NCBI RefSeq assembly: GCF_040958095.1
Contig: NC_091193.1
Coordinates: 21,709,047-21,773,046 of the forward strand
From: Procambarus clarkii
Lineage: Eukaryota > Arthropoda > Malacostraca > Decapoda > Cambaridae
DNA length: 64,000 nucleotides
Direction: 5' to 3'
A program made the position numbers and the translations under genes. Shown in pieces: positions 40,901 through 47,271 of this stretch. Positions within the stretch are counted from its first letter, which is position 1; each line of letters opens with the position of its first letter. The notes under the pieces were generated by a model. That model was not told the origin of the DNA. It ran no database searches and worked only from the letters and a program-made list of their open reading frames with translations.

Positions 40901-41391
40901 CCTAACTTCCGTTCATGTGCCTAAAAAAAAAATGTTTCTTAGTCATGTAATGTTTATTTGAACAAATATATATTTATCTTGGCAGTCTAGAGTTACTATG
41001 GTCAGATTCATGAAGAGGCCAATTTGCTCTGTCCATTTGCTATCAGGTAGAACCTGGCACCAGTGGGGTCATTTGTTGTATGAATTTCAACTGGGAAGTG
41101 ACCACTACATTGAATTTCAACTGGGAGTCATTGATCAATCCAGTGGCTTGGTGGGTATCATTTTAAGACACTAGCACCCCCCCCCCCACCCCCCCTCCCC
41201 AATCCCAATCCCAATCCCAATCCCAATGTCCCTATCTGGTGAAGACCTTAAATTAAGAGAACTAAAAATTTCCAATTAATTGTAGTTCTCTGAGTGAGAG
41301 AGCTTCCAATACATGACAGTTAACAAGATCAATTGATGTCTTAGCACATCAAGGGACAACTTGACAGCTGTGTACCTTACAGGCTGACCAA

Positions 41392-41438
<47 letters not shown>

Positions 41439-44400
41439 CTTCAATTTGTTTTAAATCTTGTCATTGAGAGTTCTTGCAACTCTGAATACAAAGGTGTTGC
41501 AAGTAGCAGGTCATCCAAGAACTCTTAGACACTTATCACCTAGAAGTTATCAACCTTGTCCTTGGTTATTACAGGAGGAGGCAGGAACCCTCCCATCACT
41601 ATAAACCCCCCCCATGAAGTATACAGAGGGGAGCCGTGTGCGCACCAGTGTCTGAGCATGGATGTAAACACAGGGATAAACTGGCACTGGGTTGACAATG
41701 TGGAATTCATTAGCTTCATTACCTGACAGAACAGGACAAATTTTGATGGATTTAAGTTAGTCAAGGATTTAAGACTTACTTCACTACATTTTTTATACAG
41801 TATTTGGGGGATAGACTTGAGGAGGAAGCACAGTTGCTTGACCAGCAGAATACCCTGCTGACATAGCTACCTAGGTTTCCAATATTGGACAAGGCCTTTG
41901 TCCCTCATATTTACACACAAGGTACAATGGGTTGTGAAAGCACCTATGTTGGTGATTAAGTGATACAGTATTGTATAATCTTTCAAAAATGTTAACATGC
42001 ACAATATTTTAGGGACATTTAATACTCTCCTATGCTAAAGATAATTATTTTTCCATATACTGTACTGTATCTTTTGCAGTCCTGGGGGCAGCTACAGATA
42101 TCCACTCCTGATAATGAGAGCAGAGATGTTCCAAGTACTGTAGTAAGACCCCCGTGTGTTTGGGCTGGCTACACCAGATGTGCCACACCACATTTAGCCC
42201 TCCAATAAGTGGCACGAGTGGCACTGGGGGGGGCAAGAGTGGCATTGGGGGGGCATGAGTGGCACAGGGGGGGGGGGGCAAGAGTGGCACTGGGGGGGGC
42301 ATGAGTGGCACTGGGGGGAAGCACGAGTGGCACTGGGGGGAAGCACGAGTGGCACTGGGGGGGCACGAGTGGCACTGGGGGGCCACGAGTGGCACTGGGG
42401 GGCCACGAGTGGCACTGGGGGGCCACGAGTGGCACTGGGGGGCCACGAGTGGCACTGGGGGGCCACGAGTGGCACTGGGGGGCCACGAGTGGCACTGGGG
42501 GGCCACGAGTGGCACTGGGGGGCCACGAGTGGCACTGGGGGGCCACGAGTGGCACTGGGGGGCCACGAGTGGCACTGGGGGGCCACGAGTGGCACTGGGG
42601 GGGGGCCACGAGTGGCACTGGGGGGGGGCCACGAGTGGCACTGGGGGGCCACGAGTGGCACTGGGGGGGGCCACGAGTGGCACTGGGGGGGCCACGAGTG
42701 GCACTGGGGGGGGCACGAGTGGCACTGGGGGGGGGCACGAGTGGCACTGGGGGGGGCACGAGTGGCACTGGGGGGGGCAAGAGTGGCACTGGGGGGGGGG
42801 GGTAAGAGTGGCACTGGGGGGGGGGGCAAGAGTGGCACTGGGGGGGGGCAAGAGTGGCACTGGGGGGGGCAAGAGTGGCACTGGGGGGGGCAAGAGTGGC
42901 ACTGGGGGGGCAAGAGTGGCACTGGGGGGGAGCAAGAGTGGCACTGGGGGGGAGCAAGAGTGGCACTGGGGGGGAGCAAGAGTGGCACTGGGGGGGAAGC
43001 ACGAGTGGCACTGGGGGGGAAGCACGAGTGGCACTGGGGGGGAAGCACGAGTGGCACTGGGGGGGAAGCACGAGTGGCACTGGGGGGAAGCACGAGTGGC
43101 ACTGGGGGGGAAGCACGAGTGGCACTGGGGGGGAAGCATGAGTGGCACTGGGGGTAAGCATGAGTGGCACTGGGGGCACGATTGGCACTGGGGGAGGCAC
43201 GATTGGCACTGGGGGGGGCACAAGTGGCACTGGGGGGGGGCACGAGTGGCACTGGGGGGCACGAGTGGCACTGGGGAGGGGGGGCACAAGTGGCACTGGG
43301 GAGGGGGGGCACAAGTGGCACTGGGGAGGGGGGGGGCACAAGTGGCACTGGGGAGGGGGAGGCACAAGTGGCACTGGGGAGGGGGGCACGAGTGGCACTG
43401 GGGAGGGGGGCACGAGTGGCACTGGGGAGGGGGGCACGAGTGGCACTGGGGAGGGGGGCACGAGTGGCACTGGGGAGGGGGGCACGAGTGGCACTGGGGA
43501 GGGGGGCACGAGTGGCACTGGGGAGGGGGGCACGAGTGGCACTGGGGAGGGGGGGCACGAGTGGCACTGGGGAGGGGGGCACAAGTGGCACTGGGGAGGG
43601 GGGCACAAGTGGCACTGGGGAGGGGGGCACGAGTGGCACTGGGGAGGGGGGGCACGAGTGGCACTGGGGAGGGGGGGCACGAGTGGCACTGGGGAGGGGG
43701 GGCACAAGTGGCACTGGGGAGGGGGGGCACAGTGTCATGAGGACAGTGATACGTGTATGTCACAAACATGTGCCACAAGTCATGACTCATTGTAGGTGGG
43801 GGAGGGGGGGGAGAGGCCCCCAGGTCACACCTGTCGCCACCACCACCCAGGGGGAGGGGGGAGAGGCCCCCAGGTCACCACCATCACCCAGGGGAAGGGG
43901 GAGCAGCCCCCCAGGTCACCACCATCACCCAGGGGAACGGGGAGCAGCCCCCAGGTCACCACCATCACCCAGGGGAAGGGGGAGCAGCCCCCAGGTCACC
44001 ACCATCACCCAGGGGAAGGGGGAGCAGCCCCCAGGTCACCACCATCACCCAGGGGAAGGGGGAGCAGCCCCCAGGTCACCACCATCACCCAGGGGAAGGG
44101 GGAGCAGCCCCCCAGGTCACCATCATCACCCAGGGGAAGGGGGGAGCAGCCCCAGGTCACCACCATCACCCAGGGGAAGGGGGAGCAGCCCCCCAGGTCA
44201 CCACCATCACCCAGGGGAAGGGAGAGCAGCCCCCCAGGTCACCACCATCACCCACAGGGTGGTGACGGGGGAGGCCACGAAAACACTCACCTCAAACACC
44301 TTCAGCAGAAACTGGACGTATTTCTGGCGCAGCCCCAGCGACTTGCCGAGGCTGGCCAGCACCAGCACCGTCACCAGGACCACCAGGAAGGGCGTGAGGA

Positions 44401-44443
44401 GCACAGTGAGGGCGAGCGTGGCGAGGGCGTCCAGGAGCGCCAT
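8803..44443 (-). CDS. GPAT4: Glycerol-3-phosphate acyltransferase 3/4-like gene (complete coding region, 8 coding positions, one duplicated)
   Basis: Family role: ER-membrane enzyme that transfers an acyl group from acyl-CoA to sn-glycerol-3-phosphate, giving lysophosphatidic acid, the first step of glycerolipid and triacylglycerol synthesis. Seen: exons at 44,291-44,443; 30,995-31,126; 23,941-24,066; 22,251-22,385; then 20,146-20,382 or 13,487-13,720; then 11,313-11,570; 10,488-10,696; 8,803-8,926. Every intron is GT-AG and phases agree (all 0 except phase 2 between the last two exons). The product is 456 residues (457 with the upstream exon 5), matching the usual GPAT4 length. Order: N-terminal hydrophobic segment (about 4-33), DEVTKRFSAEEL motif (about 124-135), second hydrophobic segment (about 157-182), motif I NHTTPID (catalytic H243, D248), WFERSE (284-289), FPEGTC (315-320), VIYPVAIK (339-346). 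GPAT3 and GPAT4 are not separable here; the symbol is by overall resemblance. Introns are rich in transposon debris. Confidence 0.95.
9058..10015 (+). mobile_element. LINE fragment (RT C-terminal region), in GPAT4 last intron
   Basis: Reads KHVKDLGIMMSDDLTFTEHN, ARKTIGWITKTFKSMDLNTM and WLKALQMKKNSLEEDARD, then in another frame a C-terminal block around FLKEVPDQWGCGGP. This is the post-RT part of a LINE, with frameshifts. It is antisense to GPAT4. The C-terminal part corresponds to the same family as 38.27-38.60 kb. Confidence 0.8.
10095..10300 (+). mobile_element. tRNA-derived SINE (second family)
   Basis: B box GGTTCAAATCC at 10,128-10,138 followed by the body TCTGTTCACCTAATAC, CCAGGAGTTAG, TTTGACCTGGGGG and GACCTTGATAGGCCTAA. 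This is a layout I recognise from decapod SINEs. It is diverged and inactive. Confidence 0.75.
10488..10696 (-). CDS. GPAT4: GPAT4 coding exon 7
   Basis: 69 codons plus two bases. Acceptor TTTATTTCAG, donor GTAAGT. The peptide runs YDPRFGDAFWNSSK, MMTSWAIVCDVWYLPPMT and FANRVKAEIARQGGLVDLV, all conserved in GPAT3/4. The split Trp codon is completed by the first base of the next exon. Confidence 0.97.
11313..11570 (-). CDS. GPAT4: GPAT4 coding exon 6 (motifs II-IV)
   Basis: 86 codons, phase 0. Acceptor TTTCTTAG, donor GTGAGT. It starts VGQRHGGFLS, then WFERSESKDR (glycerol-3-phosphate binding block in this family), LPILIFPEGTCINNTS (motif III) and VIYPVAIK (motif IV). It is the strongest single diagnostic exon of the gene. 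Confidence 0.97.
12211..12252. repeat. (AC)n microsatellite
   Basis: Uninterrupted 42-base AC dinucleotide run in the GPAT4 intron between exons 5b and 6. Confidence 0.95.
13017..13190. mobile_element. Foldback (hairpin) element, copy 1
   Basis: A near-perfect inverted repeat spans 13,046-13,182: GTTGACCAAACCACACACTA ... TAGTGTGTGGTTTGGTCAAC, arms of about 65 bases around a short AT-rich centre. It carries the block GGACCGAAACGTCGTCGTCC. The left flank GAGTCACAATAACGTGGCTG is the reverse complement of flanks at copies 2 and 3, so the element is longer than the hairpin. No coding capacity. Confidence 0.85.
13487..13720 (-). CDS. GPAT4: GPAT4 alternative exon 5b (downstream copy, motif I)
   Basis: 78 codons, phase 0 at both ends. 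Acceptor GTCTTGCAG, donor GTATGT. It carries TYHNREN, GICVANHTTPID and LACDN, with H and D of the acyltransferase box intact (H243, D248 in this isoform). It aligns end to end with the upstream exon at 20,146-20,382. Most differences lie in the N-terminal half, which is membrane-proximal, while the catalytic stretch is nearly the same. Both lengths are multiples of three, so choosing either keeps the frame. Confidence 0.92.
14743..14953. repeat. 211-bp pure purine (G/A) tract
   Basis: Every base is G or A on the plus strand, made of GGGGA, GGGAA and GGAGG variants. In the GPAT4 transcript (minus strand) this is a pure C/U tract, about 1 kb before the acceptor of exon 5b. The open frames crossing it are artefacts. 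Confidence 0.95.
15255..15590 (+). repeat. Dispersed repeat family R, copy 1
   Basis: Shares an extended match with 39,090-39,300: AGGCACCAAACCGGGAAGGC / TATGTAGCACCATCAAAG, AATATCACCAAGAATGCCAATA, ATCGAGGGACAAGTGACCGC. Shorter echoes lie at 15,500-15,550 and 15,999-16,040. The aligned stretches read as similar peptides in both copies, but stops break them. Confidence 0.6.
15600..18400. other. Intronic AT-rich sequence (between exons 5a and 5b)
   Basis: No gene recognised. 15,999-16,040 carries a short piece of repeat family R. At 16,100-16,400 the minus strand has an unrecognised degenerate coding-like stretch (KWQQKLRTLTIVAATYKKTT) that may be transposon-derived. An actg-rich run lies at about 15,735-15,755. 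Confidence 0.4.
18410..19235 (+). mobile_element. LINE fragment (RT C-terminal half and 3' end), in GPAT4 intron
   Basis: Reads RVPQGSVLASIMFIVYINDL (RT motif), MFDDAKIIGKI in place of the catalytic FADD block, then YATLSNFRIAFKYMDGEILK, RPKLEYAAVVWCPYLKK and SYEERLEALNMPKLEDRRKR. The 3' tail runs GTAGCTCTCATACTGTAACT, ACACTTAGGTAAT. Stops and internal deletion show it is inactive. Same family as 33.1 and 45.3-46.3 kb. Confidence 0.88.
19236..19281. repeat. (AC)n microsatellite
   Basis: Interrupted AC run directly after the LINE tail and before the SINE on the other strand. Confidence 0.9.
19282..19530 (-). mobile_element. tRNA-derived SINE (third family)
   Basis: On the minus strand a tRNA-like head (GTGGTGCACTGGTAAGACAC ... 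GGTTTGTATCC) is followed by CTGTTCACCCAGCAGTGAAT and the 3' end GGATTAAGGACCTGCCC ... GTGCTAGTGGCTGTACATGA. Partial copies lie at 25,160-25,268 (-), 28,410-28,530 (+), 46,385-46,470 (+) and 47,755-47,812 (-). Confidence 0.7.
20146..20382 (-). CDS. GPAT4: GPAT4 alternative exon 5a (upstream copy, motif I)
   Basis: 79 codons, phase 0 at both ends. Acceptor TTTTTTAG, donor GTTAGT (weaker than consensus). It carries TYHNRHNRPQSDGICVANHT followed by TPVD, so the H-x4-D acyltransferase box is intact. It is the same protein segment as the exon at 13,487-13,720, with about 38 of 78 positions identical by eye, no stop and no frameshift. Only one such segment fits the 456-residue family architecture, so the two are probably used alternatively. 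A second AG nine bases downstream (GCGCAG) could also act as acceptor, but the TTTTTTAG site gives the better length match. Confidence 0.88.
20383..22250. other. GPAT4 intron 4, nothing recognised
   Basis: AT-rich; no repeat family or coding signal identified apart from short homopolymers. Confidence 0.5.
22251..22385 (-). CDS. GPAT4: GPAT4 coding exon 4 (membrane segment)
   Basis: Residues 138-182 (45 codons, phase 0). Acceptor TTTTTTCAG, donor GTAAGT. It starts SWNFLTRTN, the usual continuation of the SAEEL motif, and runs into the hydrophobic stretch FWVVGFILRYFLLLPLRILI, a membrane helix ahead of the catalytic domain. Confidence 0.95.
22386..23940. other. GPAT4 intron 3 with a LINE 3' tail
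   Basis: Mostly unremarkable AT-rich sequence. At 23,030-23,080 there is a minus-strand LINE 3' tail (reverse complement of TAGTGTAGTTACAGGATAAG), the same tail as at 19.2 and 33.12 kb. Confidence 0.5.
23941..24066 (-). CDS. GPAT4: GPAT4 coding exon 3
   Basis: Residues 96-137 (42 codons, phase 0). Acceptor TTTTAACAG, donor GTAAGT. It carries GMEAIVDDEVTKRFSAEELT, one of the most conserved N-terminal stretches of GPAT3/GPAT4, so the call is strong despite the small size. Confidence 0.95.
25160..25268 (-). mobile_element. SINE (third family) 3' fragment
   Basis: The reverse complement shares GGATTAAGGACCTATCC and GCTATGCATGCTAATGGCTT with the family at 19.3 kb. Confidence 0.6.
27651..27737. 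repeat. Short tandem repeat (26 bp x 3)
   Basis: AGTAACCCTGGGCAAATGGC followed by AGGGGG is repeated three times. The array abuts a foldback half-element at its right side. Confidence 0.85.
27738..27832. mobile_element. Foldback element, copy 2 (right arm only)
   Basis: Begins in GGACCGAAACGTCGTCGTCC, continues TTCACCTTCTAGTGTGTGGT, CTGGTCAACATACTTTAGCC and ACGTTATTGTGACTCATCGC. The left arm is missing and replaced by the tandem repeat. Confidence 0.75.
28410..28530 (+). mobile_element. SINE (third family) internal fragment
   Basis: Matches the 19.3 kb copy in reverse orientation over GATTGGTGCCCAGTC and CTGCTGGGTGAAC blocks. Confidence 0.5.
28932..28959. repeat. Poly(A) run
   Basis: About 27 consecutive A on the plus strand in GPAT4 intron 2. 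Confidence 0.9.
29590..29830 (+). mobile_element. LINE RT C-terminal fragment (RNase H-bearing type)
   Basis: Reads SLIDYAAPVISCFGEGRLKK then LEKVQNEANENILRMPKKDY, the post-RT block found in LINEs that also carry an RNase H domain. Stops break it. Confidence 0.6.
29905..30714. mobile_element. Putative TIR element (MITE/pogo derivative)
   Basis: Left end GGAACATCGGCAATCAAAC and the reverse complement of the right end, GGAACCTCGGTACTCGAATG, are imperfect terminal inverted repeats, and both continue into a TGGCTCCCAG-like stretch. The interior has no transposase. Confidence 0.5.
30995..31126 (-). CDS. GPAT4: GPAT4 coding exon 2
   Basis: Residues 52-95 (44 codons, phase 0 at both ends). Acceptor TTTTCTAG, donor GTGAGT. 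The peptide starts FGRQRLAKEYGRH and contains a run of seven Asp residues after EET. This matches the poorly conserved cytosolic linker between the first membrane segment and the DEVTKRFSAEEL region. The acidic run is likely lineage-specific. The assignment rests on phase, splice sites and the total length reaching the family norm, since the linker itself is weakly conserved. Confidence 0.85.
31280..31510. repeat. Degenerate C-rich tandem repeat
   Basis: Repeated GGCAAAGCC and GTCACCC blocks every 25-35 bases. It creates a proline-rich open frame that is not a credible protein. Confidence 0.6.
31520..32822 (+). mobile_element. LINE fragment with RNase H domain and 3' tail, in GPAT4 intron 1
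   Basis: Frame-shifted pieces: QQRHFPALWEITPFPILIPS, then IYTDGSLHSPTSAAGSAVVV (RNase H first Asp motif), QTKLFALLLALKCVQVSKLD, and ADELAKESAFKG (RNase H C-terminal motif). The 3' end GCATAATAAATGAACTAAAC recurs at 49,470-49,490. Inactive. Confidence 0.8.
33120..33640 (-). mobile_element. LINE 3' fragment (same family as 18.4 and 45.3 kb)
   Basis: The minus strand carries the decayed post-RT block (KLEKGAKTCY, YEERLEVLYAKT-like) and the tail ending at 33,120-33,160 that gives CCTGTAACTACACTTTGGCA. No intact frame. Confidence 0.75.
33703..33787. repeat. 21-bp tandem repeat, 4 copies
   Basis: TCACAATATTACAATAGCAT plus G repeated four times without change, so recent. Confidence 0.95.
33790..38260. 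other. GPAT4 intron 1 sequence, nothing recognised
   Basis: About 4.5 kb AT-rich. A short ORF at 36,319-36,501 has a weak resemblance to a transposase N-terminus (IEQKEFIEIVKNG) but is not called. Confidence 0.5.
38270..39045 (-). mobile_element. Internally deleted LINE (endonuclease and RT C-terminus)
   Basis: On the minus strand 39,040-38,760 reads SDFNLRHLKWK, QQIVDPTRKENALDFIFTNN and DELNRN, the C-terminal part of an exonuclease-endonuclease-phosphatase domain. 38,600-38,270 holds the antisense of a post-RT block whose relative is at 9.06-10.0 kb. The RT core is missing. Confidence 0.75.
39088..39305 (+). repeat. Dispersed repeat family R, copy 2
   Basis: Matches 15,255-15,470 over most of its length (GGCACCAGGCCAGGGAGACT, ATGTAGTACCATCAAAG, TCGAGGGACAAGTGACAGC). 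It lies between two LINE pieces. Confidence 0.65.
39310..40085 (-). mobile_element. LINE RNase H fragment
   Basis: The minus strand reads DSHNALMALKSFNPIHPVVV, KIQHWQFISSRFKTVKFC, a stop, then VPSHIGISLNEHADAAAKEA and LRIVHTRLTRGHLMEHCPAP. This is an RNase H domain and downstream zinc-finger-like tail of an R1/I-type LINE. A TGA interrupts the FCxVPSH motif at about 39,674, and a frame change follows at about 39,510. Confidence 0.85.
41397..41433. repeat. Poly(A) run
   Basis: About 37 consecutive A. A short AATCCC repeat (five units) lies at 41,200-41,227. Confidence 0.9.
42208..43735. repeat. G-rich minisatellite, about 20-23-bp unit
   Basis: Unit GGCACGAGTGGCACT followed by 5-12 G, roughly 70 copies. 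Unit variants are grouped: GGCCACGAG units at 42,380-42,600, GGGGCAAGAG at 42,780-42,980, GGGAAGCACGAG at 43,000-43,130 and GGGGAGGGGGGCACGAG at 43,260-43,730. It lies in GPAT4 intron 1, about 550 bp from exon 1. The long open frames on both strands are by-products. Confidence 0.97.
43812..44263. repeat. 40-bp minisatellite, about 11 copies
   Basis: Unit GGAGCAGCCCCCAGGTCACC / ACCATCACCCAGGGGAAGGG. It ends about 28 bp from the GPAT4 exon 1 donor site. Confidence 0.97.
44291..44443 (-). CDS. GPAT4: GPAT4 coding exon 1 (start codon)
   Basis: Encodes residues 1-51, starting MALLDALATL and ending LLKVFE, followed by the donor GTGAGT. Residues 4-33 are almost all Leu, Val, Ala and Thr, so this is a membrane segment or signal anchor. 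The start is chosen because the next upstream in-frame codons contain no ATG before an in-frame TAG at 44,525-44,527, and the ATG has a G at -3 and at +4. The exon is GC-rich, unlike the AT-rich remainder of the gene. It lies between a 40-bp minisatellite (intron side) and a 21-bp minisatellite (upstream side). Confidence 0.9.
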
Positions 44444-44541
44444 GGCGTGTGGACGTGTGTGTGGCGAGGGTCTCACTGCTCGCCTCTTGCTCCTCACACC
44501 TCCCACCACCACCTGCTGCCTCCGCTAACCTTCACCACTAA
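44444..44541 (-). promoter_or_regulatory. GPAT4 5' leader and probable core promoter segment
   Basis: About 100 bp of unique GC-rich sequence between the ATG and the start of the 21-bp minisatellite. It contains an in-frame TAG at 44,525-44,527 and no upstream ATG in frame. No clear TATA box is visible. If there is no upstream non-coding exon, the start site lies here or inside the minisatellite. Confidence 0.4.
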
Positions 44542-45222
44542 CGCTAACTCCTCTCTCAACAAGGCTAACTCCTCTTTAAACACCGCTAACTCCTCTCTAA
44601 ACAACGCTAACTCCTCTTTAAACACCGCTAGCTCCTCTCTAAACAACGCTAACTCCTCTTTAAACACCGCTTACTCCTCTCTAAACAACGCTAACTCCTC
44701 TTTAAACACCGCTAACTCCTCTCTAAACAACGCTAACTCCTCTCTAAACAACGCTAACTTCTCTCTAAACAACGCGAACTCCTCTCTAAACAACGCTAAC
44801 TCCTCTCTAAACATCGTTAACTCCTCTCTAAACAACGCTAACTCCTCTCTAAACAACGCTAACTCCTCTCTAAACAACGCTAACTCTTCTATAAACATCG
44901 CTAACTCCTCTCTAAACAACGCTAACTTTTCTCTAAACAACGCTAACTCCTCTCTAAACAACGCTAACTTTTCTCTAAACAACGCTAACTCCTCTCTAAA
45001 TATCGCTAACTCCTCTCTAAACATCGCTAACTCCTCTCTCAACATCGTTAATTCCTTTCAAAACATCGCTAACTCCTCTCTGAACATCGCTAACTCCTCT
45101 CTAAACATCACTAACTCCTCTCTAAACATCGCTAACTCCTCTCTAAACATCATTAACTCCTCTCTAACATCTCTCTAAACATCGCTAACTCCTCTCTAAA
45201 CATCGCTAACTCCTCTAAACAT
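44542..45222. repeat. 21-bp minisatellite, about 32 copies
   Basis: Unit CGCTAACTCCTCTCTAAACA plus A, directly upstream of the GPAT4 leader. A 42-bp higher-order alternation (AACACCGCT / AACAACGCT) is seen at 44,562-44,720, AACAACGCT dominates the middle and AACATCGCT the far end. The unit is a multiple of three, so it is open in many frames (SLNNANS on plus, FREELAL on minus). Confidence 0.97.
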
Positions 45223-45234
45223 TTTATTTATATT

Positions 45235-46335
45235 TATTTTATTTATTTATATACAAGAAGGTTTAACTCCTCTTTTTCTTCTATCTTCTAGTTTTGGCAT
45301 ATTTAATGCCTCTAACCTCTCCTCATAGCTCTTGCCCTTCAGTTCTGAGAGCCACTTAGTAGCATGTCTTTGCACCTTTTCCAGTTTGTTGATGTTCTTA
45401 AGATATGGGCACCACACAACCGCTGCATATTCCAGCTTTGGTCTAACAAAAGTAATGAACAATTTATTTAGTATTTCGCCATCCATGTATTTAAAATCAA
45501 TTCTGAAGTTAGAAAGCGTGACATAGGCTCCTCGCACAACATTCTTTAAGTGGTCCTCAGGTTCAAGTTCAAGTTCAAGTATGTTTATTGAGACAAGAAT
45601 GAAATACATCTCAAAGTGATAGAGTAGCTTAGGCTATTTCTACCCCCCAGGGTCCTCAGGTGATAGTTTTCTATCTAGAACCACCCCTAGATCTCTTCTT
45701 TATCAAAAGTCTTTAAAGATTTTCCACATAATTTATAGGTTGTGTGGGGTCTATGGTCTCCTATTCCATATTCCATAACATGGCATTTATTTACATTAAA
45801 TTCCATTTGCCATGCAAGTGGTGCTCCATATTCTTATTTTGTCCAGGTCTTCTTGAAGGACATTACAATCATCTAAGTTACTTATCCTTCCTATTATCTT
45901 AGCATCATCAGCAAACATGTTCATATAATTCTGTATTCCATCTGGTAGATCGTTTATATAGACAATGAACATTACCGGTGCAAAAACTGAACCCTGTGGT
46001 ACTCCACTTGTGACATTTCTCCAGTCCGATATATACTTCCTCTTATTACTGCCCTCATTTTTCTATCAGCCAGAAAATTTTTCATCCATGTTAGTAACTT
46101 ACCTGTCATCCCTCCAATGTGTTCCAGTTTCCAGAACAACCTCTTATGTGGAACTCTGTCGAAAGCCTTTTTTAGGCCCAGATAGATGCAGTCAACCCAA
46201 CCATCTCTTTCCTGTAAAATCTCTGTGGCTCGATCATAGAAACTGAGTAAATTCGATACACAGGATCTTCCAGAACGAAAATCATATTGTCTGATATTAT
46301 ATCGTTTCTCTCTAGGCGTTCTACCCATTTAGTTT
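45235..46335 (-). mobile_element. LINE fragment (RT region and C-terminus)
   Basis: The minus strand reads YNIRQYDFRSGRSCVSNLLS, DGWVDCIYLGLKKAFDRVPH (RT motif A, with YLGLKKAFD), WMKNFLADRKMRAVIRGS, then after a gap GAYVTLSNFRIDFKYMDGEI and SYEERLEALNMPKLEDRRKR. It is about the same length of RT as 18.4 kb but extends further 5'. Interrupted by a short insertion at 45,563-45,650. Confidence 0.88.
45563..45650. mobile_element. Short insertion with target-site duplication inside the LINE
   Basis: The LINE sequence GGTCCTCAGGT is present on both sides (45,552-45,562 and 45,651-45,661), an 11-bp direct duplication. The insert carries GTTCAAGTTCAAGTTCAAGT and GAGTAGCTTAGGCTATTTCT. The latter block also occurs near 29,475 (GAGTAACTTAGGCTATTTCT). 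Confidence 0.7.
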
Positions 46336-46384
46336 TAATTATTTAATTGAGGGTGTCTTCCCTGCTGCCTGTGTGAGTGTGTGT

Positions 46385-46470
46385 GTGTGTGAAAATTAGG
46401 ATTAAGGACTTACCCAAAACGCTATGCGTGCTATATAGTGGCTGTACAAGAATGTAAGAACTCTTGTATA
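46385..46470 (+). mobile_element. SINE (third family) 3' end
   Basis: TTAGGATTAAGGACTTACCC, ATGCGTGCTATATAGTGGCT, GTACAAGAATGTAAGAACTC, then TA repeats. Good match to the 19.3 kb copy. Confidence 0.65.
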
Positions 46471-47089
46471 TATATATATAAATATAAAAAATAAAATAGT
46501 TTAGTTTGTCAAAGCAACACAAGTAAAAATAGTTTTCCGGTTTGTACAACTCAATAACCATCTTCACTACTCACTATCTTCTCCAATGTAACCTTCTTTA
46601 CTTACTCTTGACCAATGTAACCCAAAATGAATTAAATTTATTGTGTTCGAGTTAATCATGAAAATGCGTGGTAAACTCAATGGAAAACATTAGCTTTTAT
46701 GTATTCATTTATTTATCATTTCAGACTTAATGAAAATAGCACGGGGGGGGGGGTTACAGGCTGATATTTCTTAAAATATTTGACTTGAGCCGGCCACAAC
46801 CCGCCTATGTCTGCCCTGTACCTAGACCACTTTCCCTGCACAGTAGGATGAGTCTAGCCAAGCTTACAGTAAATAAAGACAATAATAAACATAATTTGTG
46901 GTCTTGGATTATTAAATAGTATTCTAAAGTGTTATTAAAAACTCTTAAATGAATGTGAAGAAAGTAACATTGTAACACAATATAGACTTCACTATAACAA
47001 GAGTACTCTTAAGAAACAAGAAACACAACATTCCTTATCAACACTTGATCACAACTATATATATCATGCTCGAGCCAGTAGTCCTTATC

Positions 47090-47262
47090 TACACACACAC
47101 ACAATGATGTGGTGGAGGCTGACTCCATACACAGTTTCAAGTGTAGATATAATAGAGCCCAGTAGGCTCAGGAATCTGTACACCATTTGATTGACATTTG
47201 ACAGGAGGGACCAAAGAGCCAGAGCTCAACCCCCGCAAGCACAAATAGGAGAGTATACACAC
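47090..47262 (+). mobile_element. LINE 3' tail (partial copy)
   Basis: GATGTGGTGGAGGCTGACTC through AGAGCTCAACCCCCGCAAGC, the same sequence as the 3' part of the next copy at 47,600-47,750. Confidence 0.8.
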
Positions 47263-47271
47263 ACACACACA

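Noticed and set aside
41200-41227. Telomere-like AATCCC repeat
   Set aside because: Only five units, and arthropod telomeres are usually TTAGG; a simple repeat is the better reading.
42045-43800. Open frames of 500-580 codons on both strands (VPLVPPSATRAP and GTSGTGGARVAL types)
   Set aside because: Read-through of the G-rich minisatellite in all frames. The peptide changes only by frame; no start context, splice signal or family similarity.
44671-45045. Minus-strand coiled-coil-like frame FREELALFREE
   Set aside because: Translation of the 21-bp minisatellite. The heptad look is an effect of a 7-codon unit.
43796-45178. 460-codon plus-strand frame joining HHHHPGEGG and SLNNANS repeats
   Set aside because: Spans two minisatellites and the antisense of GPAT4 exon 1; repeat units happen not to create stops.
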